A DNA stretch of 64,000 nt from Streptomyces sp. S465 (GCF_026898115.1 NZ_CP114036.1:2728001-2792000), one strand, 5' to 3'. Shown: positions 7,922 to 16,451, counted from the first letter of the stretch. Numbers and translations: made by a program. Notes: generated by a model not told the origin, from the letters alone.

Positions 7922-9277
7922 TCAGCCGACCGTGGCGGAGGGGCGGTCCCCGGCGGACAGCGGCTCCGGTTCCTCCCGCTGAGCACCGGACGCGTCGCGG
8001 CCCAGACACAGTCCGACGACGGTGACGGCGGCCGTGACGGCGATGTAGAGCGCCAGCGGCACCCATGCGTGATAGGTCCCGAGCAGCGTGGTGAAGAGCA
8101 GCGGCGCGATCGCACCGCCGATGATCCCGGCCAGGGTGTAGGCGAGCGAGGAGCCGGTGTAGCGCAGCCGCGGGGAGAACTGCTCGGCGATGAAGGCCGC
8201 CTGCGGCCCGTACATCAGCGAGTGGATCACCAGCGCGCCGATGACCCCGAGGGTGAGCAGCGCCCAATTGCCACCGGCGACCAGGGGGAAGAACAGGAAC
8301 GGCCAGACACCGGCGGCCACGGCGGCGCCCCCGTACAGCAGCCGCCGGTTGACGCGGTCCGAGAGCGCCCCGGCCAGGGGGATGAGCACGATCTGCAACG
8401 AGGAGCCGATCAGCACGGCGGTCAGCGCCGACCCCCGTGACATGCCGAGTTCCTCGGTGGCGTAGGTGAGGACGAAGACGGTGAACATCGCGTACAGCAC
8501 ATCGGGGGCGACCCGGCTGAGGATCGCGGCGGTCAGCGCCCTCGGCTGGGTGGTGAACACCTCGCGCAGCGGTGCCTCCGGCCGGTCCTGCGCGGCCTCC
8601 ATGGCCTTGAAGACCGGCGTTTCCTCCAGTTTGGCGCGGATCCACAGGCCGAACACCACCAGGGCACCGGAGAGCAGGAACGCCACCCGCCAGCCCCAGC
8701 TGATGAACTGGTCCTCCGTCAGCGCCGCGCCCAGCCCGGCCAGGACGCCGTTGGCCAGCAGATTGCCCGCCGGAGGGCCGATCTGTGCGGCGGAGGCGTA
8801 GAAGCCACGCCGCCGCGGATCGCCGAACTCGCTGGACAGCAGCACCGCACCGCCCCACTCACCGCCGACGCCGACGCCCTGCGCGAAGCGCAGCAGCACC
8901 AGCGCGGCCGGGGCCGCGACGCCGACCGTGGCGTAGGTGGGGAGCAGCCCGATCAGCAGTGTGGCGGCGCCGATGAGCACGAGCGTCGCGATGAGCACCT
9001 TCTTGCGGCCGATGACATCGCCGAGCCGGCCGAAGACGAAGCCGCCCAGCGGCCGGGAGACATAGCCGACGGCGTAGGTGGAGAACGCCAGCAGAGTGCC
9101 GGTGAAGGGGTCCTTGGAGGGGAAGAAGAGGTCGCCGAAGACCAGCGCCGCGGCGGCGGAGTAGACGGCGAAGTCGTACCACTCCAGGGCGGTGCCGGTG
9201 AGGCTGGCGACGAAGGCGCGGCGAACCCCGGACCGGTCGGCCCGGGGCGGCGGTGCGCTGGATGCGGTGTGCTGCAT
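7922..9277 (-). CDS. MFS transporter, metabolite:H+ symporter (MHS) family
   Basis: 451 residues, 12 predicted membrane segments, start ATG 9277 after CGAGGAC. MHS hallmarks: TALEWYDFAVYSAAAAL in TM1, RPLGGFVFGRLGDVIGRKK in loop 2-3, RFAQGVGVGGEWGGAVLL in TM4. The relatives are ShiA, ProP and KgtP, importers of carboxylates, betaines or shikimate. Its promoter carries the GntR-type site at 9354-9382. It heads a probable operon with the amidohydrolase and cupin, so it probably imports their substrate. Confidence 0.93.
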   Translation of the reverse strand: MQHTASSAPPPRADRSGVRRAFVASLTGTALEWYDFAVYSAAAALVFGDLFFPSKDPFTGTLLAFSTYAVGYVSRPLGGFVFGRLGDVIGRKKVLIATLVLIGAATLLIGLLPTYATVGVAAPAALVLLRFAQGVGVGGEWGGAVLLSSEFGDPRRRGFYASAAQIGPPAGNLLANGVLAGLGAALTEDQFISWGWRVAFLLSGALVVFGLWIRAKLEETPVFKAMEAAQDRPEAPLREVFTTQPRALTAAILSRVAPDVLYAMFTVFVLTYATEELGMSRGSALTAVLIGSSLQIVLIPLAGALSDRVNRRLLYGGAAVAAGVWPFLFFPLVAGGNWALLTLGVIGALVIHSLMYGPQAAFIAEQFSPRLRYTGSSLAYTLAGIIGGAIAPLLFTTLLGTYHAWVPLALYIAVTAAVTVVGLCLGRDASGAQREEPEPLSAGDRPSATVG

Positions 9278-9353
9278 GTTCCGTCCTCGAGGTGGTGCGT
9301 GAGGTTGACGGGGGTGGTGCGGTGAGGGGCCAGGGTAAGCGCTCGACCTTCCG

Positions 9354-9382
9354 GCATACTTGTTGTATACCAAGCGTATGCG
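9354..9382. promoter_or_regulatory. Candidate GntR operator in the transporter/DUF2848 divergent promoter
   Basis: Three related hexamers at exactly 11-bp steps: GCATAC (9354-9359), GTATAC (9365-9370) and GTATGC (9376-9381). The last two, followed by G, repeat the layout of the site at 5952-5974. It lies 77 bp upstream of the MFS start and 129 bp upstream of DUF2848. Confidence 0.7.
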
Positions 9383-9411
9383 CAACCCTTCCGGAGGAAG
9401 TTAACCGCTTC

Positions 9412-9456
9412 GAAACCACGGAAACCACGGCAACCGCAGAAACCGTAGAAACCGCA
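9412..9456 (+). repeat. Five tandem 9-bp repeats
   Basis: GAAACCACG, GAAACCACG, GCAACCGCA, GAAACCGTA, GAAACCGCA, end to end, in the leader of the DUF2848 gene and just after a GGAGGAAG motif (9393-9400). The frame is open into DUF2848 and would encode ETT/ATA/ETV repeats if translation began upstream. Confidence 0.8.
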
Positions 9457-9510
9457 CTCGACCCCGCAGCCACCGCACATCGCCCCATCGCGCCTTGGAG
9501 AGCACCACCC

Positions 9511-10233
9511 ATGACCACGCAGCCGTCGCAGCCCTCACAGCCCGTCCAGCCCTCGCTCACCTTCGAGCTCCCCGATGGCTCCCTCCAGCAGGTGCGGGTC
9601 ACCCAGGTGCTCAACGCGGGCTACGCCGGACGCAGCCAGGAGGACGTGGCCGCCCATGTCGCCGAGCTCGCCGAGCTGGGCGTGCCCGCACCCTCCGTGA
9701 CGCCCGCCCTCTACCCGGTCTCCCCCTACCTCGCCCAGCAGACCGGCCGGGTCAGCGTCCAGCACGCCCGCACCTCGGGCGAGGCCGAGTGGGCGCTGGT
9801 CGTGGCCGCGGACGGAGAGCTGCTGCTGACGGCCGCCTGCGACCACACCGACCGGGCCCTGGAGGTCCACGGCGTGGCCTGGAGCAAGAACGCGGCCCCC
9901 GATGTGCTCGCCGCCCGCGCCTGGCGGCTGGCCGATGTGGCACCCCGCCTCGACGATCTGACCCTCCGCGCCTGGGTCACCCACGACGGCACCGAGACGG
10001 AGGTGCAGAGCGGCACCCTGGCCGAGCTGCTGCCGCCCGCCTACTGGGTCGAGGTGCTGCGCGAACGCGGTGACCTGGTGCCCGGGACCGTGCTGATCTC
10101 CGGCACCATCCCGATGGCCGAGGGCGTGGACCAGTTCGCCGAGCGGTGGCGGGTGGAGCTGGGCGACCCGGCCACCGGCGAGACCATCGAATGCGCCTAC
10201 GACGTGGTCCCGCTGCCCGAGCCGATCGGCTGA
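9511..10233 (+). CDS. DUF2848 family protein
   Basis: 240 residues from ATG 9511 (GGAG 10 nt upstream). Recognised by overall sequence as the DUF2848 family, which is thought to share the fumarylacetoacetate-hydrolase-like fold. Conserved-looking blocks are QVLNAGYAGRSQEDVAAHVAEL and TALYPVSPYL at the N-terminus, and LVPGTVLISGTIPM near the C-terminus. Divergent from the MHS transporter, with the shared GntR-type site between them, so it likely acts on the same catabolic substrate. The exact reaction is unknown. The frame is open upstream to 9253; a longer product cannot be fully excluded. Confidence 0.8.
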   Translation: MTTQPSQPSQPVQPSLTFELPDGSLQQVRVTQVLNAGYAGRSQEDVAAHVAELAELGVPAPSVTPALYPVSPYLAQQTGRVSVQHARTSGEAEWALVVAADGELLLTAACDHTDRALEVHGVAWSKNAAPDVLAARAWRLADVAPRLDDLTLRAWVTHDGTETEVQSGTLAELLPPAYWVEVLRERGDLVPGTVLISGTIPMAEGVDQFAERWRVELGDPATGETIECAYDVVPLPEPIG

Positions 10234-10295
10234 GACCGGCCGCACGGGGATCATCCGGGACCGGCCGCACGCGATCGTCCGGGACCGGCCGCACC
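10234..10295 (+). repeat. Imperfect direct repeat of about 25 bp (2.5 copies)
   Basis: GACCGGCCGCAC recurs at 10234, 10259 and 10283, each followed by a related GATC/TCCGG segment. It lies between the DUF2848 stop and its terminator. Confidence 0.7.
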
Positions 10296-10342
10296 AAGGC
10301 CGTCCGCCGTACGCCCCTCGGGGTCGTACGGCGGGCGGCCTT
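10296..10342. terminator. Hairpin terminator after DUF2848
   Basis: 18-bp arms starting AAGGCCG and ending CGGCCTT, one mismatch, loop of 11 nt (10314-10324). It lies between convergent DUF2848 and the SPW gene and could serve both. No U-tract, as usual in Streptomyces. Confidence 0.75.
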
Positions 10343-10379
10343 CGCCGATATGCGGCGGTGGGGTGGTGTCAGCGTCCGG

Positions 10380-10820
10380 TCAGGTCTCCCTGCCCTTCCG
10401 CATCACCATGCCGGCTGCGATCAGCCCGAACAGGCAGGTGATAGCGCCGACGACGACATTGTTCACGATCATCCCGGCATCAGGACCCCGGGCGACCACC
10501 CAGGGGGAGATGATCATCCACACACCGATCGCGGACATGGCCCAGCACAGGCTGTACATCCTCCTCGGTGCCGTGGTGAGTCCGAGCCCCAGCAGGGCGA
10601 CGGTGACACCGAGAATGAGGTTGTTGACCATGAGGTTGGGGCTGGTGCCCGAGAAGTGCACCACCCATGGAGAGATGGCGAAGTACAGACCGGCGAGAAG
10701 CACCGGCCCGTCGAGGAAGACAACGTCCCGCGCGTCCATCATGCGGGCGTAGCGCTCCCGCATCTCGGACACGTCGGGGTGGCCCGTAAGATCACCTCTC
10801 GCACGTGAGACGTCGGCCAT
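10380..10820 (-). CDS. SPW-repeat membrane protein
   Basis: 146 residues from ATG 10820, preceded by a perfect AAGGAGG. Four hydrophobic segments are arranged as two repeats, each with the SPW signature: ISPWVVHFSG (about residue 49) and ISPWVVARG (about residue 105). Function of SPW proteins is unknown; they are small cytoplasmic-membrane proteins. It is divergent from the LAL regulator with a perfect inverted repeat between. Confidence 0.92.
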   Translation of the reverse strand: MADVSRARGDLTGHPDVSEMRERYARMMDARDVVFLDGPVLLAGLYFAISPWVVHFSGTSPNLMVNNLILGVTVALLGLGLTTAPRRMYSLCWAMSAIGVWMIISPWVVARGPDAGMIVNNVVVGAITCLFGLIAAGMVMRKGRET

Positions 10821-10860
10821 TCGACTCGCCTCCTTCGATCCATGCAAGTCTGACCGCGCA

Positions 10861-10880
10861 GTGCGGTAAAAACACCGCAC
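10861..10880. promoter_or_regulatory. Perfect 7-bp inverted repeat in the SPW/LAL divergent promoter
   Basis: GTGCGGT and ACCGCAC separated by AAAAAC. It is 41 bp from the SPW start and 35 bp from the LAL start, in the position expected for an operator. Confidence 0.5.
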
Positions 10881-10914
10881 CACCATTGTGCGCCTCGCCT
10901 TGGTTTATAGGTAG

Positions 10915-13900
10915 ATGTCGGATTCGTGGTCGATGGCGTACGGTTCGCCGTCGGCCGCCGTACGGGCACGCGCACAGGAGGCAGGGGAGGGGGCGAGGCC
11001 CGTGGAGCGGTACGGCGAACAGCCGGAACCCGTGGTCGGACGCGGTGAGCTGCTGGCACGAGGGCGTGAACAGCTGGCCCGGGGCGGCAGCCTGCTGCTT
11101 CCCGGCCCCGCCGGGATCGGCAAGTCCACCGTGCTGCGGGCGCTCGCCGCCGAGGGCGCGGACGGCGGGCGGCGGCTCGTGCTGCGCTGCTCACCGACCG
11201 AGTCGGAGAGTCAACTGCCGTTCCTGTCCCTCATCGATCTGCTGGGACCGGTGGCCGACGAGGCGTCCGACGCGCTGCCCGCCGCGCAGCGCGCGGTCCT
11301 GGACGCGGCGCTCACCGGGCGGCGCGGCCCGGCCGACCACCACGACGGACTGGCGCTGCGGCTGGCCGTGCTGTCGGTGCTCCGGACGCTGGCCGGGCGG
11401 GCGCCGGTACTGCTGGTGGCCGACGATCTCCAGTGGATGGACGCGCCCAGCCGGGAGTTGCTGGCGTTCGCGGCCCGCCGGACGGGCGGACTGCCGCTGC
11501 GGATGATCGCGGCGGTACGGACCGGCGCCCCCGGGACGGACCGCGTCGCCCCGGACCCGCCGACGGACGCCGGGCAGCACTCCCCGGACCACCCCCGCAG
11601 CCGCCCCCTGGACCGCTCCTTCGGCCGGCCCCTCGGCCACCTCGCAGCGGAGACGGACGGCATCGACCACTTTCTACGCGCGTTACCTCCGCCCGCGCTC
11701 GTCCTGCCCGTCCCCCCGCTCACCTATCCGCAGACGGCCGCGCTGCTCTCGGCGCGACGCCACGGAAGACCCGCGGACCTGCCCGGTTCCGTGGTCCGGG
11801 AGATCCATCGCACCAGCGCGGGCAATCCCTTCTACGCCCTCGAACTGAGCCGCGCCCTGGCCGAGTCGGGGACCCTGCCGCGCCCCTGCGACCCCCTCCC
11901 GGTGCCCACCGGGCTGCGCGCCCTGGTCCTCGACCGGCTGCGCGCCCCCGCCGCCGGCACCCGGGAGACCCTGCTGCTGGCGAGCGCCGCCGCCCGCCCC
12001 ACCCTCGCGCTGCTGCGGGCGGCCGGACGCCCGGACGCCGAGGCGGAGCTGGCCGAGGCCGCCGCACTGGGCCTCGTGGACGGCGAGACGGAGCCGGTGG
12101 TGCGGTTCACGCATCCGCTGGTCTCCGCCACCCTGTACGCCGCCGCCGGGCCCCGCGAACGGCGCGGTGCGCACGCCGCCCTCGCCGCCGCCTCCACCGA
12201 CCTCATCGAGCGGGCCCGCCATCTGGCGCTGGCCGCCCCCGGCCGCGACGAGCGGGTGGCCCGCACCCTCGCCGGGGCGGCCGCCGTGGCCCGGGAGCGC
12301 GGGGCGCCCGCGGCGGCCGCCCGGCTCGGGTTGCTCGCCGCCGACCGCACCCCGTCCGAGGCGGCGCCCGCCGCCCACGCCCGGCGGCTGGTGGCGGCCG
12401 AGGACGCGCTGGTCGCGGGCGAACCGGAGGTGGCCCGCGGCATCGCGCACGAGGTGCTCGCCGAGTCCGTACGCCCCGCCGACCGGGTGCGCGCCTGGAT
12501 CGCCGTGATCGACTCCGCCGGGCAGGCCATGGCGGACGTGGACGACGTCTTCCCGCAGGCGCTCGCCGACGCGGACGGCGATCCGCGGCTGCTGGCGCCG
12601 CTGCACTACCAACTGTCCTGGCGGGCCCTGCTGGTCCTCGGCTCGCTGCCGCGGGCCCGTGCCGAGGCCGCCGAGGCCGCGCGGCTCGCGGCCCTCGCCG
12701 AAGACCGCCGCACCGAGCTGCTCGCGCTGTCCTTCCAGGCGCTGGCCGAGACACTGATGGGCCACCGGGACGCCGAACAGACCCTGGCCAGAGCCCTCGC
12801 CGAGCCCCAGGACCCGCACGTGGCCCGCGACCACAACGGCCCCGGTCACACCCGCTTCCGCTGCCTGCTGATGAGCGACCGGCTGGACGAGGCGCGGGCC
12901 GTCGTCGGAACGCTGGTCCGGCTGGCCGAGCGGAGCGGGGCCGTGGAGAGCCGCATCCTGTTCCTGCGCGGGCTCGCCGAGACGGAGCTGCGGGCCGGCC
13001 GCTGCGCCCACGCCCTCGAACTGGCCCACCGCAGCCTGCGGCTGGCGCGCGACGCCGGGATCGGCGAGGGCCCCGCCCTCCAGCTCACGGCGCTCGCGGA
13101 GGCGGCGGGCGGCAGCGTGGCACGCGCCCTGACGCTGGCCCAGGAGGCGGTGCACAGCGCCGAGGAGGACGGCGATCTGCTCTACCTCGCCCGCCATCTG
13201 TACGCGCTGGGCCACGCCCGGCTGGTGTGCGGCGACGCCGAGGGCGCGGTGACGGCGCTGCGGCGGGTACGGGAACTGGAGCGCGGGCAGGGCGTGATGG
13301 ACCCGGCGCGCGGCCGCTGGCAGGGCGATCTGGCCGAGGCCCTGGTGGGCACCGGCCAACTCGCGGAGGCCGCCCAGGTGATCGAGTCCACCCGGGCGTC
13401 GGCGACCCGGCTGGGGCGCGGCGGGGTGCTGGCCGTGCTGGCCCGCGCGCAGGCGATGGTGACGGCCGCGCACGGCGATCCGGGAAAGGCGGCGGGCGCG
13501 CTGCGCGCGGCGGGCGGCCGACTCGGCGGGCTCGGCTACCGGGTCGAGGAGGGGCGCTGCGCACTGGCGCTGGCCCGGGTGGAACTGGGCCGTGGGGAGG
13601 TGGCGGCGGCCCGTACCGCCCTGGAGGCGGCGGCCCGGGTCTTCCGGCGCGCCCGCGCCCACCCCTGGCTGGAGCGGACGACGGCCGAACTCGCCGCCGT
13701 ACCGGCCGGGTCGGCGCCGCCCGCGGCCGGTGTGACGGCGCGGCCACGGCTGTTGGACACCCTCGCCGAGACCGAGCGCCGGGTCGCCACGCTCGTCCTG
13801 GAGGGGGCGACCAACCGGGAGATCGCCGCCCGGCTGTTCATCAGCGTCAAGACCGTCGAGGCGACGCTGACGCGGGTCTATCGAAAACTGGGGATCCGAT

Positions 13901-13944
13901 CGCGGGTCGACATCGTCAGACTCGCGACGGACGGCGGCGCGTGA
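10915..13944 (+). CDS. LAL-type (large ATP-binding LuxR) transcriptional regulator
   Basis: 1009 residues. An N-terminal AAA/STAND ATPase has Walker A GPAGIGKST (residues 64-72) and Walker B VLLVADDLQWMD (165-176). A long helical TPR-like middle follows, and a C-terminal LuxR HTH in the last 65 residues (LAETERRVATLVLEGATNREIAARLF, VKTVEATLTRVYRKLGI). ATG 10915 is used; a GTG near 11002 is an alternative start that would still keep Walker A. LAL proteins activate pathway or secreted-enzyme genes. The next gene, a secreted trypsin, has a palindrome in its promoter and is the obvious candidate target. Confidence 0.93.
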   Translation: MSDSWSMAYGSPSAAVRARAQEAGEGARPVERYGEQPEPVVGRGELLARGREQLARGGSLLLPGPAGIGKSTVLRALAAEGADGGRRLVLRCSPTESESQLPFLSLIDLLGPVADEASDALPAAQRAVLDAALTGRRGPADHHDGLALRLAVLSVLRTLAGRAPVLLVADDLQWMDAPSRELLAFAARRTGGLPLRMIAAVRTGAPGTDRVAPDPPTDAGQHSPDHPRSRPLDRSFGRPLGHLAAETDGIDHFLRALPPPALVLPVPPLTYPQTAALLSARRHGRPADLPGSVVREIHRTSAGNPFYALELSRALAESGTLPRPCDPLPVPTGLRALVLDRLRAPAAGTRETLLLASAAARPTLALLRAAGRPDAEAELAEAAALGLVDGETEPVVRFTHPLVSATLYAAAGPRERRGAHAALAAASTDLIERARHLALAAPGRDERVARTLAGAAAVARERGAPAAAARLGLLAADRTPSEAAPAAHARRLVAAEDALVAGEPEVARGIAHEVLAESVRPADRVRAWIAVIDSAGQAMADVDDVFPQALADADGDPRLLAPLHYQLSWRALLVLGSLPRARAEAAEAARLAALAEDRRTELLALSFQALAETLMGHRDAEQTLARALAEPQDPHVARDHNGPGHTRFRCLLMSDRLDEARAVVGTLVRLAERSGAVESRILFLRGLAETELRAGRCAHALELAHRSLRLARDAGIGEGPALQLTALAEAAGGSVARALTLAQEAVHSAEEDGDLLYLARHLYALGHARLVCGDAEGAVTALRRVRELERGQGVMDPARGRWQGDLAEALVGTGQLAEAAQVIESTRASATRLGRGGVLAVLARAQAMVTAAHGDPGKAAGALRAAGGRLGGLGYRVEEGRCALALARVELGRGEVAAARTALEAAARVFRRARAHPWLERTTAELAAVPAGSAPPAAGVTARPRLLDTLAETERRVATLVLEGATNREIAARLFISVKTVEATLTRVYRKLGIRSRVDIVRLATDGGA

Positions 13945-14099
13945 GGACGCGCGGCGGCCGCGCGGCCCCGAGGCCCCGATGTGCCGCAATGTGCCGCGAT
14001 GAGATGCGGCGGCGCGTGAGGGCGCGATGAGGGACGAGGGATGCGAGGGTGGCGCGACCGCACGGGTAACGGCCGTGTGAAACGGGTTTACCGACGGGG

Positions 14100-14119
14100 C
14101 ATAGGGGGTTTTCCCTATG
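14100..14119. promoter_or_regulatory. Palindrome upstream of trypsin (candidate LuxR/LAL operator)
   Basis: CATAGGG and CCCTATG, perfect arms, around GGTTTT. The TAGGG-TT-CCCTA core resembles the CTVGGGAWWTCCCBAG class bound by PimM-type LuxR regulators. The first arm lies about 38-44 bp upstream of the -35. Confidence 0.55.
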
Positions 14120-14143
14120 GCCCCGATCGAGGGCCGACCCTCA

Positions 14144-14172
14144 TTGGGCGGGTGGCGGACGGCTCTTAGCGT
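14144..14172 (+). promoter_or_regulatory. Promoter of the trypsin gene
   Basis: TTGGGC (14144-14149), 17-bp spacer, TAGCGT (14167-14172); a Streptomyces sigma-70-like layout about 95 bp before the start codon. The rest of the 13945-14265 gap shows no gene. Confidence 0.5.
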
Positions 14173-14265
14173 GTAGCCGCCGTCGGCGACGGGCCACGTC
14201 GCCGGCCGACTGTGCTCCGCTTCCGGTTCCGGTTTCCCCCACTCCTCGAAGCCCTGGAGAGAAGC

Positions 14266-15054
14266 ATGTTCTTCAAGCTCCCCCGCCGCGCCGCGCTCGC
14301 CGCCGCCGCCGTCGCCACGGCCGCCTCCCTCGCCGGTGTGCTGACCGGCACCGCGCAGGCCGCTCCGCAGCCCATCGTGGGCGGTTCGACGACCACGACC
14401 ACCGCGTACCCGTACGTCATGCAGATCACCGACGCCTCGCAGAACCAGTTCTGCGGCGGCACGCTGGTCTCGCCGACCAAGGTCGTGACCGCGGCCCACT
14501 GCATGGTGGGCGAGACCACCAGCAGCGTCCGGGTGGTCGGCGGCCGCACCTACCTCAACGGCACCAACGGCACGGTGAGCAGAGTCAGCAAGATCTGGAT
14601 CAACCCGTCGTACAGCGACGCCACCAACGGCGACGACGTGGCCGTGCTGACGCTCTCCACGTCCATGCCGTACACCACGCTGCCGTACGTGTCGTCCTCC
14701 GAGACCGGGGTGTACGCCGCGGGCACCACCGCCCGCATCCTCGGCTGGGGCACCACCAGGTCCGGCGGCTCCTCCTCCAACCAGCTGCGCACGGCCACCG
14801 TCCCGACCGTGTCCGACTCCAGCTGCAGCAGCTCGTACGGCTCCGACTACATAGCCTCCGACATGGTCTGCGCCGGGTACACCCAGGGCGGCGTGGACAC
14901 CTGTCAGGGCGACAGCGGCGGCCCGCTGATCATCAACGGCAAGCTGGCGGGCATCACGTCCTGGGGCAACGGCTGCGCCCTGGCCGGCTACCCCGGTGTC
15001 TACACCCGGCTGACCACCTTCTCCTCACTGGTGTCGGCCCAGGTCAACTCCTGA
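14266..15054 (+). CDS. Secreted trypsin-like serine protease (S1A)
   Basis: 262 residues from ATG 14266 (GGAGAG upstream); the upstream GTG lacks a ribosome site. Signal peptide to about A32 (TGTAQA), a short APQP propeptide, and mature IVGG at I37. The triad is H78 (VVTAAHC), D124 (NGDDVAVLTL) and S217 (CQGDSGGP). D211 sits in the S1 pocket position, so cleavage after Arg/Lys is predicted. Six cysteines allow three disulfides. Processing at QP/IVGG needs a separate propeptide-cleaving protease. Probably controlled by the adjacent LAL regulator. Confidence 0.95.
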   Translation: MFFKLPRRAALAAAAVATAASLAGVLTGTAQAAPQPIVGGSTTTTTAYPYVMQITDASQNQFCGGTLVSPTKVVTAAHCMVGETTSSVRVVGGRTYLNGTNGTVSRVSKIWINPSYSDATNGDDVAVLTLSTSMPYTTLPYVSSSETGVYAAGTTARILGWGTTRSGGSSSNQLRTATVPTVSDSSCSSSYGSDYIASDMVCAGYTQGGVDTCQGDSGGPLIINGKLAGITSWGNGCALAGYPGVYTRLTTFSSLVSAQVNS

Positions 15055-15059
15055 CCGGC

Positions 15060-15105
15060 CGGCCGCCCGCGGGGACGTCGCGGAACGCGTCCCCGCGGGC
15101 GGCCG
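15060..15105. terminator. Bidirectional hairpin terminator
   Basis: Perfect 18-bp arms (15060-15077 and 15088-15105; GGCCGCCCGCGGGGACG and its complement) with a 10-nt loop, between convergent trypsin and tautomerase genes. Confidence 0.85.
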
Positions 15106-15115
15106 CACGCGTCCG

Positions 15116-15487
15116 TCAGGCCGGATGCGCCACCTCGTGCTGCTGGTAGCAGTCACGGTCGAGATCGCGCACATCGACGGTGGTCTGCACGGTCAGTCCC
15201 GGCACGGGCGACACATGGGCGCGGGCCACCTCCAGAACGGCGGCGGACAGCTCCCGCTTGGTCTCGGCGTCCCGCCCGGACAGGATGGACACCTCGACAT
15301 GGATCATGGCGAGGCCCGGAGCGCCGTCCGCCAGAAACGCGTCCTCCACCCGCCGGAAGCGGGTCTTGCAGCCCGCCACCGCCGTGTCGACGGTCTTGGC
15401 GATCACCGGGTGCAGGGCGGCACCGAAGCCGGGACGGTCGAAGGCGTCGGTCAGGGTGTCGGAGTATTCGACGACGATATGCGGCAT
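15116..15487 (-). CDS. 5-carboxymethyl-2-hydroxymuconate isomerase (CHMI/tautomerase family)
   Basis: 123 residues beginning MPHIVVEYSDTL; after Met removal Pro1 would be the catalytic base, as in the tautomerase superfamily. The length fits CHMI (about 125). In the homoprotocatechuate pathway the enzyme isomerises 5-carboxymethyl-2-hydroxymuconate. No other pathway gene is nearby, so the physiological substrate is open. Confidence 0.88.
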   Translation of the reverse strand: MPHIVVEYSDTLTDAFDRPGFGAALHPVIAKTVDTAVAGCKTRFRRVEDAFLADGAPGLAMIHVEVSILSGRDAETKRELSAAVLEVARAHVSPVPGLTVQTTVDVRDLDRDCYQQHEVAHPA

Positions 15488-15621
15488 GTGCTTGCGCTCC
15501 TCAAGGGGTACGCGGCGGCCTGTGGCACTCCCGCGTGGGGCCTCTTAACGTGGGCATCGTCGCACTTCTTCGTTCTCCGCGGCCGAGCGCCCCGGGCCCG
15601 GTATCTGCTTCAATAGGGGGC

Positions 15622-15753
15622 ATGGCCAGCCTCCACCACCTCGCGACGGGTCGATACGACCTCGAGCCGTTCTGGCCGTCCCGGCAGGCGCACCACTTCG
15701 ACCGCGAGTGTTGCCGCGCATCCGATGCGCGGGCCCGCTCGCTCGGCCGCTGA
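15622..15753 (+). CDS. Possible small protein, 43 residues
   Basis: ATG at 15622 after GGGGG, stop at 15753. Contains an unusual HHLATGRYDLEPFWPSRQAHHF segment with four histidines and a CC pair, unlike random high-GC translation. It lies in the 339-bp gap before the winged-helix gene and could be a leader peptide or a free small protein. No homology can be asserted. Confidence 0.35.
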   Translation: MASLHHLATGRYDLEPFWPSRQAHHFDRECCRASDARARSLGR

Positions 15754-15826
15754 TCTCTCCGCCCGGCCGCCCAGCCCGCGCGCACGACGTCCACTGACGC
15801 CCTCTCGCGCGAAAGAGCTGACCTCC

Positions 15827-16381
15827 ATGACGCACGTCCGTAGTCTGTCGTCCGCCCCCGTCGCCCCGTCCGTCCCGGCGGCCCGCCAGCGGCTCCGAGC
15901 CGTCGCACCGGACGAGGTGCCGCCGGTCGCCGATCTGCTGCACCCCGGCGCCACCTGGCTGCCCGCTCCCCCGCACACCGTGCCCGCGCTCCCCGGCCAT
16001 CCGCCGATGGTCGGCTATCTGGTGCTGGTCCCGGCCGACCGGCAGCAGCCCGAGGCCGCGGCGCCCTCGGAGGCGTCACCGGCGACCACGGGTGACGGGC
16101 TCATCCGGATAGACCCCGAGCAGCGGACCGCCCAGATCGCGGGACGCCCGCTGGACCTGACCTATCTCGAGTTCGAGCTGCTGACCCATCTCGTCGCCCA
16201 TCCGCACCGGGTGCACACCCGCGACCAGCTGGTGACCACGGTGTGGGGGTACGGCCATGTCGGCGACGGCCGGACCGTCGATGTCCATGTGGCCCGGCTG
16301 CGCCGCAAGATGGGCCCCGAGCACCGGGGCACGATCGTGACGGTGCGGCGCGTCGGGTACAAGTACGTGCCCACGGTCTGA
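15827..16381 (+). CDS. Winged-helix (OmpR/PhoB C-terminal type) regulator without receiver
   Basis: 184 residues from ATG 15827. The first 95 residues are Pro/Ala-rich and have no receiver-domain motifs. The C-terminal 90 residues form a complete Trans_reg_C winged helix: LTYLEFELLTHLVAHPHRVHTRDQL, then TVDVHVARLRRKMG and VRRVGYKYVPTV. It therefore binds DNA without phospho-control; partner and target are unknown. The next gene (MMPL exporter) is convergent. Confidence 0.9.
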   Translation: MTHVRSLSSAPVAPSVPAARQRLRAVAPDEVPPVADLLHPGATWLPAPPHTVPALPGHPPMVGYLVLVPADRQQPEAAAPSEASPATTGDGLIRIDPEQRTAQIAGRPLDLTYLEFELLTHLVAHPHRVHTRDQLVTTVWGYGHVGDGRTVDVHVARLRRKMGPEHRGTIVTVRRVGYKYVPTV

Positions 16382-16451
16382 CCCGTATCCGCCACGCGAC
16401 GCCCGCCGTGCCGGGCCGGCCAGGAGCCGGTCCGGCACGGCGGGCGCGCTC

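Noticed and set aside
11433..14499. Long frames on both strands overlapping the LAL regulator
   Set aside because: Arg/Pro-rich or Gly-rich translations with no motifs; the LAL frame has Walker A, Walker B and a LuxR HTH.
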